NCBI GenBank assembly: GCA_017471885.1
Contig: JAFURI010000087.1
Coordinates: 1 to 57,157, forward strand
DNA from: Clostridia bacterium
GTDB lineage: Bacteria > Bacillota > Clostridia > Christensenellales > Aristaeellaceae
Direction: 5' to 3'
DNA length: 57,157 nucleotides
Position numbers and translations under genes: made by a program. This document shows positions 33,306 to 42,274 of this stretch, piece by piece. Position 1 is the stretch's first letter; each line of letters starts with the position of its first letter. The notes under the pieces are model-generated. The model was not told the origin of the DNA and did no database searches. It saw nothing but the letters and a program-made list of their open reading frames with translations.

Positions 33306-34016
33306 ATGATGCGTTTGCAGAAGTACCTTGCCCTGTCCGGCGTGGCCAGCCGCCGCGCCTCCGAAAAGCTCATCGCTGAAGGCCACGTCGCCGTGAACGG
33401 TCAGGTCATCACCGAAATGGGCGTGCAGGTGGACGAAACCCGCGACCGTGTGACCGTAGACGGCACGCTGATCCACCTGGAGGAAGAAAAGCACTACATC
33501 GCCTACAACAAGCCCATGGGCGAGGTGACCACCGTTTCCGATCCCGAAGGACGCGCCACCGTGATGGACAAGTTCCGCGATTACCCGGTGCGGCTTTTCC
33601 CTGTGGGACGTCTGGACTATGACAGCGAAGGCCTGCTGCTGCTGACCAACGACGGCGAGCTGATGAATGATCTTCTCCATCCCAGCCGCGAGGTCAACAA
33701 GACCTATCTGGCCAAGGTCAGCAACCATGTGGATGACGACGTGCTGCGCCGTCTGCGCGCCGGCGTGTCCATCGACGGACGCCTGACCTCCCCCGCCAAC
33801 GCCCGTCTGGTGCGTCACGAAGCTTTCGACAGCTTGGTAATGGTGACGATCCATGAGGGCCGTTACCGTCAGGTTCGCCGCATGTTTGAAGCAGTGGGCC
33901 ATCAGGTGGTGCAGCTCAAGCGCGTGGGCTTTGCCTCTGTGCAGCTGGGCGATCTGCCCCGGGGTCAGTGGCGGCATCTATCGGCGGAAGAAGTCAAGCG
34001 TCTGAAGGAGCTGTAA
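33306..34016 (+). CDS. rluB: rRNA pseudouridine synthase, RluB/RsuA family
   Basis: The 236-residue enzyme has an N-terminal S4 domain (RLQKYLALSGVASRRASEKL) and the RsuA-type catalytic domain with the Asp in GRLDYDSEGLLLLTNDGE, plus the late EGRYRQVRRMFEAVGHQV. RluB modifies U2605 of 23S rRNA; RluE or RsuA assignments cannot be excluded. An earlier in-frame TTG at 33294 is possible, but GAAAGG fits the ATG at 33306 better. Confidence 0.88.
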   Translation: MMRLQKYLALSGVASRRASEKLIAEGHVAVNGQVITEMGVQVDETRDRVTVDGTLIHLEEEKHYIAYNKPMGEVTTVSDPEGRATVMDKFRDYPVRLFPVGRLDYDSEGLLLLTNDGELMNDLLHPSREVNKTYLAKVSNHVDDDVLRRLRAGVSIDGRLTSPANARLVRHEAFDSLVMVTIHEGRYRQVRRMFEAVGHQVVQLKRVGFASVQLGDLPRGQWRHLSAEEVKRLKEL

Positions 34017-34019
34017 GCC

Positions 34020-34586
34020 ATGGCCTACATTCTTCGATCCGCACGGTACATCGCCGCCGACTGCCTGCACCAGATCATTCAGCCCGGCGATACGGTGATT
34101 GACGCTACCCTTGGCAACGGTCACGACACCTGCATGCTGGCAGAGCTGGTCGGCGAAGAGGGGCAGGTCATCGGCTTTGATATCCAGCCCGACGCTGTGG
34201 AGCGCACCCGTGCGCTGCTGACCGGAAAGGGCCTGATTGCCCGGTGCGAGCTCCACGCGGAGGGACATCAGCACATTCCGGACTATGTGCATACCCCCGT
34301 GCGCGCCGCCGTATTCAATCTGGGCTGGCTTCCCGGCGGCGACAAGTCTGTCACCACCCGCTGGGAAACCACCTTCGCCGCTATTTCCGCCGCACTGAAG
34401 CTGCTGGTCAGGGACGGCGTATGCACCGTGTGCGCCTATCCCGGACATGCCGAGGGCGACAGGGAGCGCGGCGCACTGATGGAATGGCTGTCCACGCTCC
34501 GTCCGCAGGAGTACAACGTGCTGCATCACCGTTTCCTCAATGCCGGAAGCGGCGCGCCGGAGTGCTTCATCATCCAGAAACAGTGA
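34020..34586 (+). CDS. mnmM: tRNA (mnm5s2U34) methyltransferase MnmM-like (YtqB family)
   Basis: The 188-residue class I SAM methyltransferase has motif I VIDATLGNGHDTCMLAELVG near residue 27, GFDIQPDAVERTR, and the family-specific FNLGWLPGGDKSVTT. These mark the YtqB (rRNA_methylase) family, whose Bacillus member methylates nm5U34 of tRNA. It starts 4 nt after rluB, so the two RNA-modification genes are cotranscribed. Confidence 0.82.
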   Translation: MAYILRSARYIAADCLHQIIQPGDTVIDATLGNGHDTCMLAELVGEEGQVIGFDIQPDAVERTRALLTGKGLIARCELHAEGHQHIPDYVHTPVRAAVFNLGWLPGGDKSVTTRWETTFAAISAALKLLVRDGVCTVCAYPGHAEGDRERGALMEWLSTLRPQEYNVLHHRFLNAGSGAPECFIIQKQ

Positions 34587-34596
34587 GGTACCGCCG

Positions 34597-35031
34597 ATGT
34601 TGATCCGCCGTGCAGAACCCGCCGACAGTACGACCCTTTCAGCGCTTGCCTGCCGGATGTGGGAGCATGATCCGCAGGAGCTGGCTGCTGAATTTGACCA
34701 GCTTACCACCTCGCCGGAAGCCGCGTGCTTTCTCGCGTACTGCGGAGACGTTCCCGTCGGCTTTGCGCAATGCCAGCTGCGGCATGATTACGTGGAGGGC
34801 ACGACCACAAGCCCCGTAGGCTTTCTGGAGGGCGTATACGTGGATGAAGCCCATCAGCGCCGCGGCATTGCACGCTGCCTGATCGCAGAGTGCGAGGACT
34901 GGGCCCGTAGCATGGGCTGCACCGAGTTCGCCAGTGACTGCGAGATTGACAATCAGGCAAGCCTCGCCTTCCATCTGGCGGCGGGCTTTCAGGAAACAGG
35001 CCGTACCATCTGGTTTGCAAAAAAGCTGTAA
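34597..35031 (+). CDS. Aminoglycoside 6'-N-acetyltransferase-like GNAT protein
   Basis: The 144-residue GNAT protein closely follows the AAC(6')-I pattern: LRHDYVEGTTTSPVGFLEGV, then the acetyl-CoA loop DEAHQRRGIARCLI, then GCTEFASDCEIDNQASLAFH and AAGFQETGRTIWFAKKL. In known AAC(6')-Ic/Ii-type enzymes the DYV-G-SPV-FLEG stretch and the ASD-I-N stretch are conserved and the length is about 145. They acetylate the 6'-amine of kanamycin- or tobramycin-type drugs. Here it lies in a housekeeping operon without mobile elements, so it may be a chromosomal intrinsic enzyme with another natural substrate. The ATG at 34597 has GTGAGG upstream. Confidence 0.75.
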   Translation: MLIRRAEPADSTTLSALACRMWEHDPQELAAEFDQLTTSPEAACFLAYCGDVPVGFAQCQLRHDYVEGTTTSPVGFLEGVYVDEAHQRRGIARCLIAECEDWARSMGCTEFASDCEIDNQASLAFHLAAGFQETGRTIWFAKKL

Positions 35032-35043
35032 AGGAGACGTATC

Positions 35044-35496
35044 ATGCGTCGCAAGGAGCTTGTCACCTTCACCAACATGTGCATGATCGAAGACGGGCAT
35101 GGCAATGTGGCGCTTCAGGAGCGCACGGGCAGCTGGCCTGGCACAGCCTTTCCCGGAGGCCATGTGGAGTTCGGAGAAAGCTTCACCCGGGCCGTGATCC
35201 GGGAGGTACAGGAGGAAACCGGCCTAACCATTGTGCATCCCCGGCTTGTGGCCGTAAAGGACTGGGTCAATGAGGACGACAGCCGGTATGTGGTGCTTCT
35301 CTACCGCGCCAATCGCTTCACCGGCACGCTTACCTCATCCTCCGAGGGGCGCGTATGGTGGCATCCCCTGGACAAGCTTGACGAGGCAGGCATGCGGGAC
35401 TCCATGCGCTGGATGCTTCAGGCCTTTCTGGATGAAGACGTCAGCGAACACCTGCTTTACGAAGAAGACGGAGAATGGAAGAATATCCTGCTGTAA
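35044..35496 (+). CDS. Nudix hydrolase (8-oxo-dGTP diphosphatase-like)
   Basis: The 150-residue protein carries a complete Nudix box, starting GGHVEFGESF at about residue 38 and ending REVQEETGLTI. The pattern GX5EX7REUXEEXGU is intact, so it should hydrolyse a nucleoside diphosphate linked to another group. MutT-type sanitising activity is a guess from overall likeness (LLYRANRFTG, WHPLDKLDE). AAAGGAGACG precedes the ATG. It is the last gene of the proA run and is followed by a terminator. Confidence 0.85.
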   Translation: MRRKELVTFTNMCMIEDGHGNVALQERTGSWPGTAFPGGHVEFGESFTRAVIREVQEETGLTIVHPRLVAVKDWVNEDDSRYVVLLYRANRFTGTLTSSSEGRVWWHPLDKLDEAGMRDSMRWMLQAFLDEDVSEHLLYEEDGEWKNILL

Positions 35497-35529
35497 GCAT
35501 GAATGCAGAGCTTCAAAAACGCCTGCAAC

Positions 35530-35565
35530 CGCAAAAGCTCCTGCTTTTCAGCAGGAACTTTTGCG
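35530..35565. other. Long hairpin without T-tract after the Nudix gene
   Basis: CGCAAAAG and TCCTGC pair with GCAGGA and CTTTTGCG (35530-35565), with one mismatch and a small loop. It precedes the true terminator by 24 bp and may protect the mRNA end. Confidence 0.5.
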
Positions 35566-35588
35566 ATTGTTGGCTTTTTGATGATCTG

Positions 35589-35620
35589 ACAGCTGCTGAT
35601 TGATATCAGCAGCTGTTTTT
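35589..35620 (+). terminator. Rho-independent terminator of the proA-Nudix run
   Basis: ACAGCTGCTGAT (35589-35600) pairs perfectly with ATCAGCAGCTGT (35605-35616), followed by TTTT. Confidence 0.88.
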
Positions 35621-35632
35621 GTTATTGATGCA

Positions 35633-36205
35633 TTATTGATGTATCATGATATCCGACCCGCAGTATTCGCAGGCGACCGTACGGGACTTTCCGTCGGCAG
35701 TAATCGGCGCGCCGCACTGGGGACACTTGATCACCCGCGGGCCCGTCATTACAGGCTCCGCAGGCTTCGGCTCCACGGGCTCTGACTGCGCATATGCGCC
35801 TCCGCCGATGTAGACAACGCCCACAACCTGATTGATGCGCACACCCTGCAGATATTTCCGCTCCAGCAGCATGAGCACGTCCTTTACTGCCTGTTCGCTG
35901 CCCATATGCCTTTTGAAATCGCCCACCGACTGCACGGGCTGCGGAATGTACGCAAGCCTCTCCGCATAGGAGCGGGCAAGCTTGCGCCGGCGACGGTAGC
36001 GGATCAACCGGTACAGCGGATACCCCGGAAGCGCAGTCAGGGCCAGACCAATGATCATTCCTTCATCAATCTCAAAAATGAGGATCAGCGACACCAGACC
36101 GAAAATGAAGGTGTAAAAGCCCAGCACAAGCATACCTATCCATTCCAGACAGGATATGCCTCCCCGGGCCTTACGGTCCAGAAAGGTTTCAGGAGAACGG
36201 ATCAT
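35633..36205 (-). CDS. Membrane protein with C-terminal zinc ribbon, unknown function
   Basis: The 190-residue protein has two hydrophobic helices (about residues 22-45 and 50-66), a basic stretch (RLIRYRRRRKLARSYAERL), a small folded region (about 95-130), and a C-terminal zinc ribbon with CPQCGAP and CEYCGSD. The overall plan, membrane anchor plus ribbon, is common in uncharacterised Firmicute proteins. It starts 4 nt after the trpS stop with GGGGG upstream and is therefore likely under the same T-box control. Confidence 0.7.
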   Translation of the reverse strand: MIRSPETFLDRKARGGISCLEWIGMLVLGFYTFIFGLVSLILIFEIDEGMIIGLALTALPGYPLYRLIRYRRRRKLARSYAERLAYIPQPVQSVGDFKRHMGSEQAVKDVLMLLERKYLQGVRINQVVGVVYIGGGAYAQSEPVEPKPAEPVMTGPRVIKCPQCGAPITADGKSRTVACEYCGSDIMIHQ

Positions 36206-36208
36206 GCA

Positions 36209-37231
36209 TTACCCCCGGCTGGCGAAACCGACCTTCTTCTGCACCTTGCGAAGGGTCTTGTTGGCCAGATAATTGGCAGTTCTGGCATTCTCATCCAGCA
36301 CGCCCTGCAGATAGGCCTTGTCGGCAATCAGGCGCTTGAATTCCGCCTGAAGGGGCTCCAGCGTGGCGATGACGCAATCGGTGGTTCGGGCCTTCAGCGT
36401 ACCGTAGCCCTGACCGGCAAGCTCGTTCTGCAGCTCCTCCAGCGTGCCCGCGCCCAGCGCAGACATGATGGACAGCAGGTTGCTCACGCCGGGCTTGTTT
36501 TCCGGATCATAGCGAATCTCGCCGTCGGAGTCGGTCACCGCGCGCTTGATCTTGCGGCGGATGGTATCCGGATCATCCAGCAGAGCCACATACGTGTCCT
36601 CAGGATCGGACTTGGACATCTTACGGGTGGGCTCCTGCAGGCTCATGACCTTGGCGCCGACCTTGGGAATGTAGCCCTCGGGAATGGTGAACACGTCGCC
36701 ATAGACGCCGTTGAAGCGCTGCGCAATGTCGCGGCACAGCTCCAGGTGCTGCTTCTGATCCACGCCCACAGGCACCAGATTGGTCTGGTACAGCAGAATA
36801 TCGGCAGCCATCAGCACAGGATAGGTGAACAGGCCGGCGTTGATGTTGTCGGCATGCTTGGCAGCCTTGTCCTTGTACTGGGTCATGCGCTGCAGTTCGC
36901 CCATGTAGGTGAAGCAGTTCAGGATCCAGCTCAGCTCGGCATGACCGGGCACATGGCTCTGGCAGTAGATCAGGCTCTTCTTGGGATCAATGCCGCTGGC
37001 GATATAGATGGCGGCCAGCTCCATACAGCGGCGGCGCAGCTCCGCAGGATTCTGACGGACAGTGATGGCATGCATATCCACGATGGAATAGATGCAGTCA
37101 TACTCGTCCTGCAGCTTGGAGAAGTTACGCAGCGCGCCAATGTAATTGCCCAGCGTCAGGGTGCCGGAGGGCTGAATACCGGAGAAAATGATCGGCTTTT
37201 TTTCGGGCTTCTGGTTCTGTACCTCGGACAT
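36209..37231 (-). CDS. trpS: Tryptophanyl-tRNA synthetase
   Basis: The 340-residue class I synthetase charges tRNA-Trp. Visible: the HIGH-like motif [17 protein letters not shown] near residue 18, [16 protein letters not shown], and the KMSKS motif RKMSKSDP near residue 205. The length is normal. AAGGAGG precedes the ATG. A T-box leader with a Trp-type specifier lies upstream, so expression rises when uncharged tRNA-Trp accumulates. Confidence 0.96.
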   Translation of the reverse strand: MSEVQNQKPEKKPIIFSGIQPSGTLTLGNYIGALRNFSKLQDEYDCIYSIVDMHAITVRQNPAELRRRCMELAAIYIASGIDPKKSLIYCQSHVPGHAELSWILNCFTYMGELQRMTQYKDKAAKHADNINAGLFTYPVLMAADILLYQTNLVPVGVDQKQHLELCRDIAQRFNGVYGDVFTIPEGYIPKVGAKVMSLQEPTRKMSKSDPEDTYVALLDDPDTIRRKIKRAVTDSDGEIRYDPENKPGVSNLLSIMSALGAGTLEELQNELAGQGYGTLKARTTDCVIATLEPLQAEFKRLIADKAYLQGVLDENARTANYLANKTLRKVQKKVGFASRG

Positions 37232-37522
37232 GGGAATTCCTCCTTACAATTTACGGCGCAGGATACGGGGAATCCCGTTTCGCCGGAAAATAAAAAACAC
37301 CTGTCCTGCTCTGGGGACAGATGACTGCGGTGCCACCCCTGTTGCACGCCGAAAAACAGCGCGCCTCTTGATCCTGATCACGGTGGAAGCCGTCGCGGGA
37401 TACTGATGATACACGTTCCCCCGCGCCCTCGGGGCTCCACGGATCCGCCGCCTGCTGCCGGGCTCTCACCTGCCCCGGCTCTCTTGAAGCTGCTCTGCGT
37501 ATCTCCCTGCCCGTCAACGGTT
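37232..37522 (-). promoter_or_regulatory. T-box leader of trpS (Trp specifier)
   Basis: The minus strand holds the T-box core AACAGGGGTGGCACCGCAG at 37343-37325, upstream of a terminator stem, and a 5' Stem I region with AGAGAGCCGGGGCAGGTGAG at about 37481-37462. A TGG at 37439-37437 in CCGTGGAGCCCCGAG lies where the specifier is expected and would read tryptophan, matching the downstream trpS. Binding of uncharged tRNA-Trp to the specifier and to the T-box bulge would favour the antiterminator. Confidence 0.88.
37291..37320 (-). terminator. T-box-controlled terminator before trpS
   Basis: CTGTCC (37320-37315) pairs with GGACAG (37306-37301), followed by GTGTTTTTT. The 5' arm competes with the antiterminator formed with the T-box sequence. 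Confidence 0.82.
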
Positions 37523-37528
37523 TAATCC

Positions 37529-37557
37529 ATTATAGCCCAGATCGTCCCTGTTGGCAA
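37529..37557 (-). promoter_or_regulatory. Sigma-A promoter of the trpS T-box leader
   Basis: TTGCCA (37557-37552), 17 bp spacer, TATAAT (37534-37529) on the minus strand. Confidence 0.8.
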
Positions 37558-37607
37558 GAGCAAATTTCGCCGTTCCTGTATTTCCGGCAGGAAATTCCCC
37601 CAGGGTA

Positions 37608-37636
37608 TTGACAATATACTATACCTGTGGTTTAAT
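37608..37636 (+). promoter_or_regulatory. Sigma-A promoter of the XRE-cupin gene
   Basis: Consensus TTGACA (37608-37613), 17 bp spacer, TTTAAT (37631-37636). Two operator palindromes follow. Confidence 0.78.
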
Positions 37637-37651
37637 GTATATCGTTTCAGG

Positions 37652-37703
37652 GTTTAGAATTTCTAAACAAACCACATTGATTCGCGGTTTAGAATCAGTA
37701 AAC
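37652..37703 (+). promoter_or_regulatory. Two tandem operator palindromes (GTTTA-N7-TAAAC)
   Basis: Site 1, GTTTAGAATTTCTAAAC at 37652-37668, is a perfect palindrome. Site 2, GTTTAGAATCAGTAAAC at 37687-37703, keeps GTTTA and TAAAC at the same spacing. Centres are 35 bp apart. Both lie between the promoter and the start codon of the XRE-cupin gene, so autoregulation by that protein is the simplest reading. Confidence 0.75.
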
Positions 37704-37725
37704 TTCCTTTGAAGGAGGGATCGCT

Positions 37726-38268
37726 TTGGATATCGGCGAAAAGCTGCGTCTGCTTCGTCTGCAGCGCGGTCTTACGCAGGAGGATCTGGCTGACCGGTGC
37801 GAGCTGAGCAAGGGCTTCATCTCGCAGGTAGAGAGGAATCTGGCCTCCCCTTCCATCGCTACGCTGACGGATATGCTTGAATGCCTCGGCTCCTCCCTCT
37901 CAGCCTTCTTCAGTGAGAAGACTGCGGAGAAGATCGTATATACGCCTCAGGACATGTTTGTAAAGGAAGACAGCGAGAACATCCGGGGCTCCATCACATG
38001 GCTCATTCCCGATGCGCAGAAGAACGCCATGGAGCCCATCCTGCTGGATATGGACGAGGGTGGCGAAAGCTATCCCCTGCCTCCCCATGAGGGCGAGGAG
38101 TTCGGCTATGTGCTTTCCGGCAGCATTTACCTGATTATGGGCGAAAAGAAAACGCGCATACGCACCGGCTGCAGCTTCTGCATCCATCCCAGAGAAACCC
38201 ACTCTCTGCGCAATGCCGGCAAGACCCGCGCCCGTGTGCTGTGGGTATCCAATCCGCCCACATTCTGA
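37726..38268 (+). CDS. XRE-family regulator with cupin domain (PuuR-like)
   Basis: The 180-residue protein has an N-terminal helix-turn-helix (about 10-62: [20 protein letters not shown], then [18 protein letters not shown]) and a C-terminal cupin (about 105-178: [34 protein letters not shown]). Cupin-type XRE proteins sense small molecules; this arrangement directly before potABCD is typical of regulators of polyamine uptake. The start is TTG at 37726 after GAAGGAGG. It likely represses its own operon through the palindromes upstream; the ligand is inferred, not shown. Confidence 0.88.
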   Translation: MDIGEKLRLLRLQRGLTQEDLADRCELSKGFISQVERNLASPSIATLTDMLECLGSSLSAFFSEKTAEKIVYTPQDMFVKEDSENIRGSITWLIPDAQKNAMEPILLDMDEGGESYPLPPHEGEEFGYVLSGSIYLIMGEKKTRIRTGCSFCIHPRETHSLRNAGKTRARVLWVSNPPTF

Positions 38269-38306
38269 TTTTCCCTCATTCTGATATATGGAAGGGAGTT
38301 TGTCCC

Positions 38307-39365
<1,059 letters not shown>

Positions 39366-39369
39366 CGTC

Positions 39370-40371
39370 ATGATCTCGAGCGTTGCACTTCCCTGGTGGG
39401 CCATGGTGTGCATGGGTGCGGGGCTGGCGGCGTTTATCGCGATGCTGGTGATTTCCATCAAGCGGAATCACGGCGTCAAGCGCTCCCTGTTTGCATCCCC
39501 CTATGCGCTGTGGATGATCATCTTCACCGTGCTTCCGGTGATCCTGATCAGCTATTACGCCTTCACCGACTCCAACGGCGCATTCACCCTGGATAATTTC
39601 AAGAATTTCTGGGACTCCCATTATGAAGCCAACAAGGTCATCGCCGCCGAAGCAGAGCGGCTGGGCGTGGACTACTCCCAGTACATTGTCCGCGGCACGG
39701 TGAACGTAGATACGCTGGTCTATTCCCTGTGGATGGCCTTCCAGTGTACGGTCATCTGCCTGCTGCTGGGCTATCCGGCCGCGCTTTTCATGGCTGACCG
39801 GAAGATGAAGCTGGGCTCCACGCTGGTGGTTCTGTTTATCATTCCCATGTGGATGAACTTCCTCCTGCGCACTATTGCATGGATGAGCCTTCTGGAGGAC
39901 AGCGGCCTGATCAACAGCTTCCTGCGCTGGCTGGGCTTCGACAGCGTGCAGTTGATGTACACCTCCGGCACGGTGCTGCTGGGCATGGTATACAACTTCC
40001 TCCCCTTCATGGTCTTCCCCATCTACACGGTGCTGAACAAGATGGACTACCGTCTGAGCGAGGCCGCCGCTGACCTTGGCTGCAACAGCTGGCAGACGCT
40101 GTATAAGGTGACCATGCCCCTGTCTATCCCGGGTGTGATCAGCGGCATTACCATGGTATTCATGCCCTCTGTCACCACGTTCTTCATTCCCCGTATACTG
40201 GGCGGCAGCTATACCATGATGTTCGGCGACCTGATCGAGAGCAAATTCCTGACCGAGGGCAACTGGAACGCAGGCTCCGCGCTGTCCCTGATCATGATGC
40301 TGCTGATTCTGGTAAGCCTGTCCATCCTGCGCAAGGCTGATCCCAATGGCGAAGGAGGCGGCATTGCATGA
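39370..40371 (+). CDS. potB: Spermidine/putrescine ABC transporter permease PotB
   Basis: The 333-residue permease has a normal PotB core with the cytoplasmic EAA loop (LSEAAADLGCNSWQTLYKVT near residue 235) and about six helices. It also has an extra N-terminal helix (LPWWAMVCMGAGLAAFIAML) not usual for PotB, followed by a basic KRNHGVKR stretch. An internal insertion after the second helix (about 75-115) is charged. The gene starts 4 nt after potA and overlaps potC by 4 nt. Confidence 0.9.
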   Translation: MISSVALPWWAMVCMGAGLAAFIAMLVISIKRNHGVKRSLFASPYALWMIIFTVLPVILISYYAFTDSNGAFTLDNFKNFWDSHYEANKVIAAEAERLGVDYSQYIVRGTVNVDTLVYSLWMAFQCTVICLLLGYPAALFMADRKMKLGSTLVVLFIIPMWMNFLLRTIAWMSLLEDSGLINSFLRWLGFDSVQLMYTSGTVLLGMVYNFLPFMVFPIYTVLNKMDYRLSEAAADLGCNSWQTLYKVTMPLSIPGVISGITMVFMPSVTTFFIPRILGGSYTMMFGDLIESKFLTEGNWNAGSALSLIMMLLILVSLSILRKADPNGEGGGIA

Positions 40372-41141
40372 TGAAGTTCCTCAAGCGCTTCTACCTCGGA
40401 ATCATCATGGTGTTCCTGTACATTCCCATTGTGGTGCTGATTGTGCAGAGCTTCAACGCCGGTGAAAGCCGCGCCAAGTGGGAGGGCTTCTCCCTGCGCT
40501 GGTACGGCGAGCTCCTGCGGGACGAGCGCATCCTGAACGCGCTTTACATCACCGTGTCCATCGCGGTGCTGGCCATGATCATCTCTACCGTGCTGGGCAC
40601 GCTGGCCGCCATCGGCATTCACGCCATGAAGAAGCGTCCTCAGGCCCTGATGATGACCATGACCAACCTGCCCAATACCATGCCCGATATCGTCACCGGT
40701 ATTTCACTGATGCTGCTGTTCCTCTTCACGCAGGTAGACCGCGGCTATGTGACCATGCTGCTGGCGCACATTACCTTTGACACTCCCTACGTCATCCTCT
40801 CCGTGCTGCCGAAGCTGAAGCAGATGAACCGGCACACCTACGAGGCCGCGCTGGATCTGGGCGCTACGCCCATGTACGCGCTGTTCCATGTGATCATCCC
40901 CCAGTGCAAGCAGGGTATCATCACCGGCGCCATGCTGGCCTTTACCCTCTCGCTGGACGATTTCACCATCAGCTACTTCACCACCTCGCCGCTGGTGCAG
41001 AATCTGTCCACGCTGATCTATTCCGCTACGCGTACCGGCATCGATCCTACACTGAACGCACTGTCTGCGCTGATGTTCATCGCGCTGCTTGTGCTGCTGT
41101 TGATCGTCAACCGCCGCACCGCAGAGGATTCCGCACACTGA
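40368..41141 (+). CDS. potC: Spermidine/putrescine ABC transporter permease PotC
   Basis: The 257-residue permease has about six helices (first: LGIIMVFLYIPIVVLIVQSF) and the EAA loop TYEAALDLGATPMYALFHVI near residue 160. FTLSLDDFTISYF is a PotC hallmark. It pairs with PotB in the membrane. The ATG overlaps the potB stop, and potD begins 17 nt downstream. Confidence 0.93.
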   Translation: MMKFLKRFYLGIIMVFLYIPIVVLIVQSFNAGESRAKWEGFSLRWYGELLRDERILNALYITVSIAVLAMIISTVLGTLAAIGIHAMKKRPQALMMTMTNLPNTMPDIVTGISLMLLFLFTQVDRGYVTMLLAHITFDTPYVILSVLPKLKQMNRHTYEAALDLGATPMYALFHVIIPQCKQGIITGAMLAFTLSLDDFTISYFTTSPLVQNLSTLIYSATRTGIDPTLNALSALMFIALLVLLLIVNRRTAEDSAH

Positions 41142-41158
41142 TCAAGGAGGAGATAGTC

Positions 41159-42238
41159 ATGAAAAATCTTTTGAGGGCTGCGCTGACTGCCGTCGTGTGC
41201 CTGTCTCTTGTCTTCTCCTGCACAGCGCTGGCTGATTCCCAGCCCGTGACAGATCAGGTAGTAAACGTCTTCAACTGGGAGGATTACATTGCTCCCGAGG
41301 TACTGACCATTTTTGAAGAAGAGACCGGCATCCATGTAAACTACATGTGCTTTACCACCAACGAGGACATGATTGTTCAGGTGGAGGCCAATCCCGGCGC
41401 GTTTGACTTATGCTTTCCCTCGGACTACATCATCCAGCGCATGATCGCCAAGGACATGCTGGCAGAGATTAACTTTGACAACGTGCCCAATGCGATACAG
41501 ACCATGGATCATCTTCTGAATCCCAGCTATGATCCGGAGAACAAGTACTCCATCCCCTACATGTGGGGTACAGTTGGCATCCTCTATGACGCTTCCCGTC
41601 TCCCTGAGCCGGACAGGAGCTGGTCCATCCTGTGGGATGAGCAGTATCAGAGCAGCATCTTCATGATGGATTCCATCCGCGACAGCTTCGGCGTGACGCT
41701 GAAGTATCTGGGTCAGAGCGTCAACTGCACGGATATTCCTTCCCTCTTCGCCGCCCGCGACAGGCTGATTGATCAGAAACAGCTGGGCGTTGTCAAAGCC
41801 TATCAGGTGGACGAAACCAAGGATAAGATGGTAGCCGGCGAAGGTCTGCTGGCTGTGATGTGGTCCGGCGATGCAATGTACGCCATCGACCTCAACGAGA
41901 ATCTTGACTATTTTGTTCCCCGCGAAGGCTCCAACGTCTGGGTTGACGGCGCGGTGATCCCAAAGACCACCAAGAACAAGGAGAATGCGGAGAAGTTCAT
42001 CAACTTCCTCTGCCGTCCCGATATCGCCGCCATGAACTGGAATTACATCTGGTACTCCACACCCAACAAGGGAGCAATCGCCATCATCGAATCGGAATAT
42101 GAGTACGATTACACATCCAACCACGTGCTCAATCCTTCCGACGAGACACTTGCCACCTGCGAGTTTTTCCAGGACATCAGCGATGATTTCCTCAGCGTAT
42201 ATGAAGCGCTCTGGATGGACGTCAAGAATACCAAGTAA
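41159..42238 (+). CDS. potD: Spermidine/putrescine-binding protein PotD
   Basis: The 359-residue extracellular solute-binding protein has a signal peptide with a Cys (MKNLLRAALTAVVCLSLVFS, then CTALA), so it is probably a lipoprotein. It continues with VVNVFNWEDYIAPEVL, the PotD N-terminal signature, AFDLCFPSDYIIQRMI, YMWGTVGILYD and VPREGSNVWVDGAVIP. Acidic and aromatic residues in these motifs bind polyamines in homologues. AAGGAGGAG precedes the ATG at 41159. A terminator follows. Confidence 0.93.
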   Translation: MKNLLRAALTAVVCLSLVFSCTALADSQPVTDQVVNVFNWEDYIAPEVLTIFEEETGIHVNYMCFTTNEDMIVQVEANPGAFDLCFPSDYIIQRMIAKDMLAEINFDNVPNAIQTMDHLLNPSYDPENKYSIPYMWGTVGILYDASRLPEPDRSWSILWDEQYQSSIFMMDSIRDSFGVTLKYLGQSVNCTDIPSLFAARDRLIDQKQLGVVKAYQVDETKDKMVAGEGLLAVMWSGDAMYAIDLNENLDYFVPREGSNVWVDGAVIPKTTKNKENAEKFINFLCRPDIAAMNWNYIWYSTPNKGAIAIIESEYEYDYTSNHVLNPSDETLATCEFFQDISDDFLSVYEALWMDVKNTK

Positions 42239-42242
42239 AACG

Positions 42243-42271
42243 AAAAACCACCGGCCATTCCGGTGGTTTTT
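42243..42271. terminator. Bidirectional terminator between potD and the HTH gene
   Basis: AAAAACCACCGG (42243-42254) pairs with CCGGTGGTTTTT (42260-42271) across a 5-nt loop, giving T-runs on both strands. Confidence 0.9.
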
Positions 42272-42274
42272 CAT

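Noticed and set aside
37652-37703. CRISPR-like or tandem repeat array before the XRE gene
   Set aside because: Only two copies, each a 17-bp inverted repeat placed between promoter and start codon, which fits operators.
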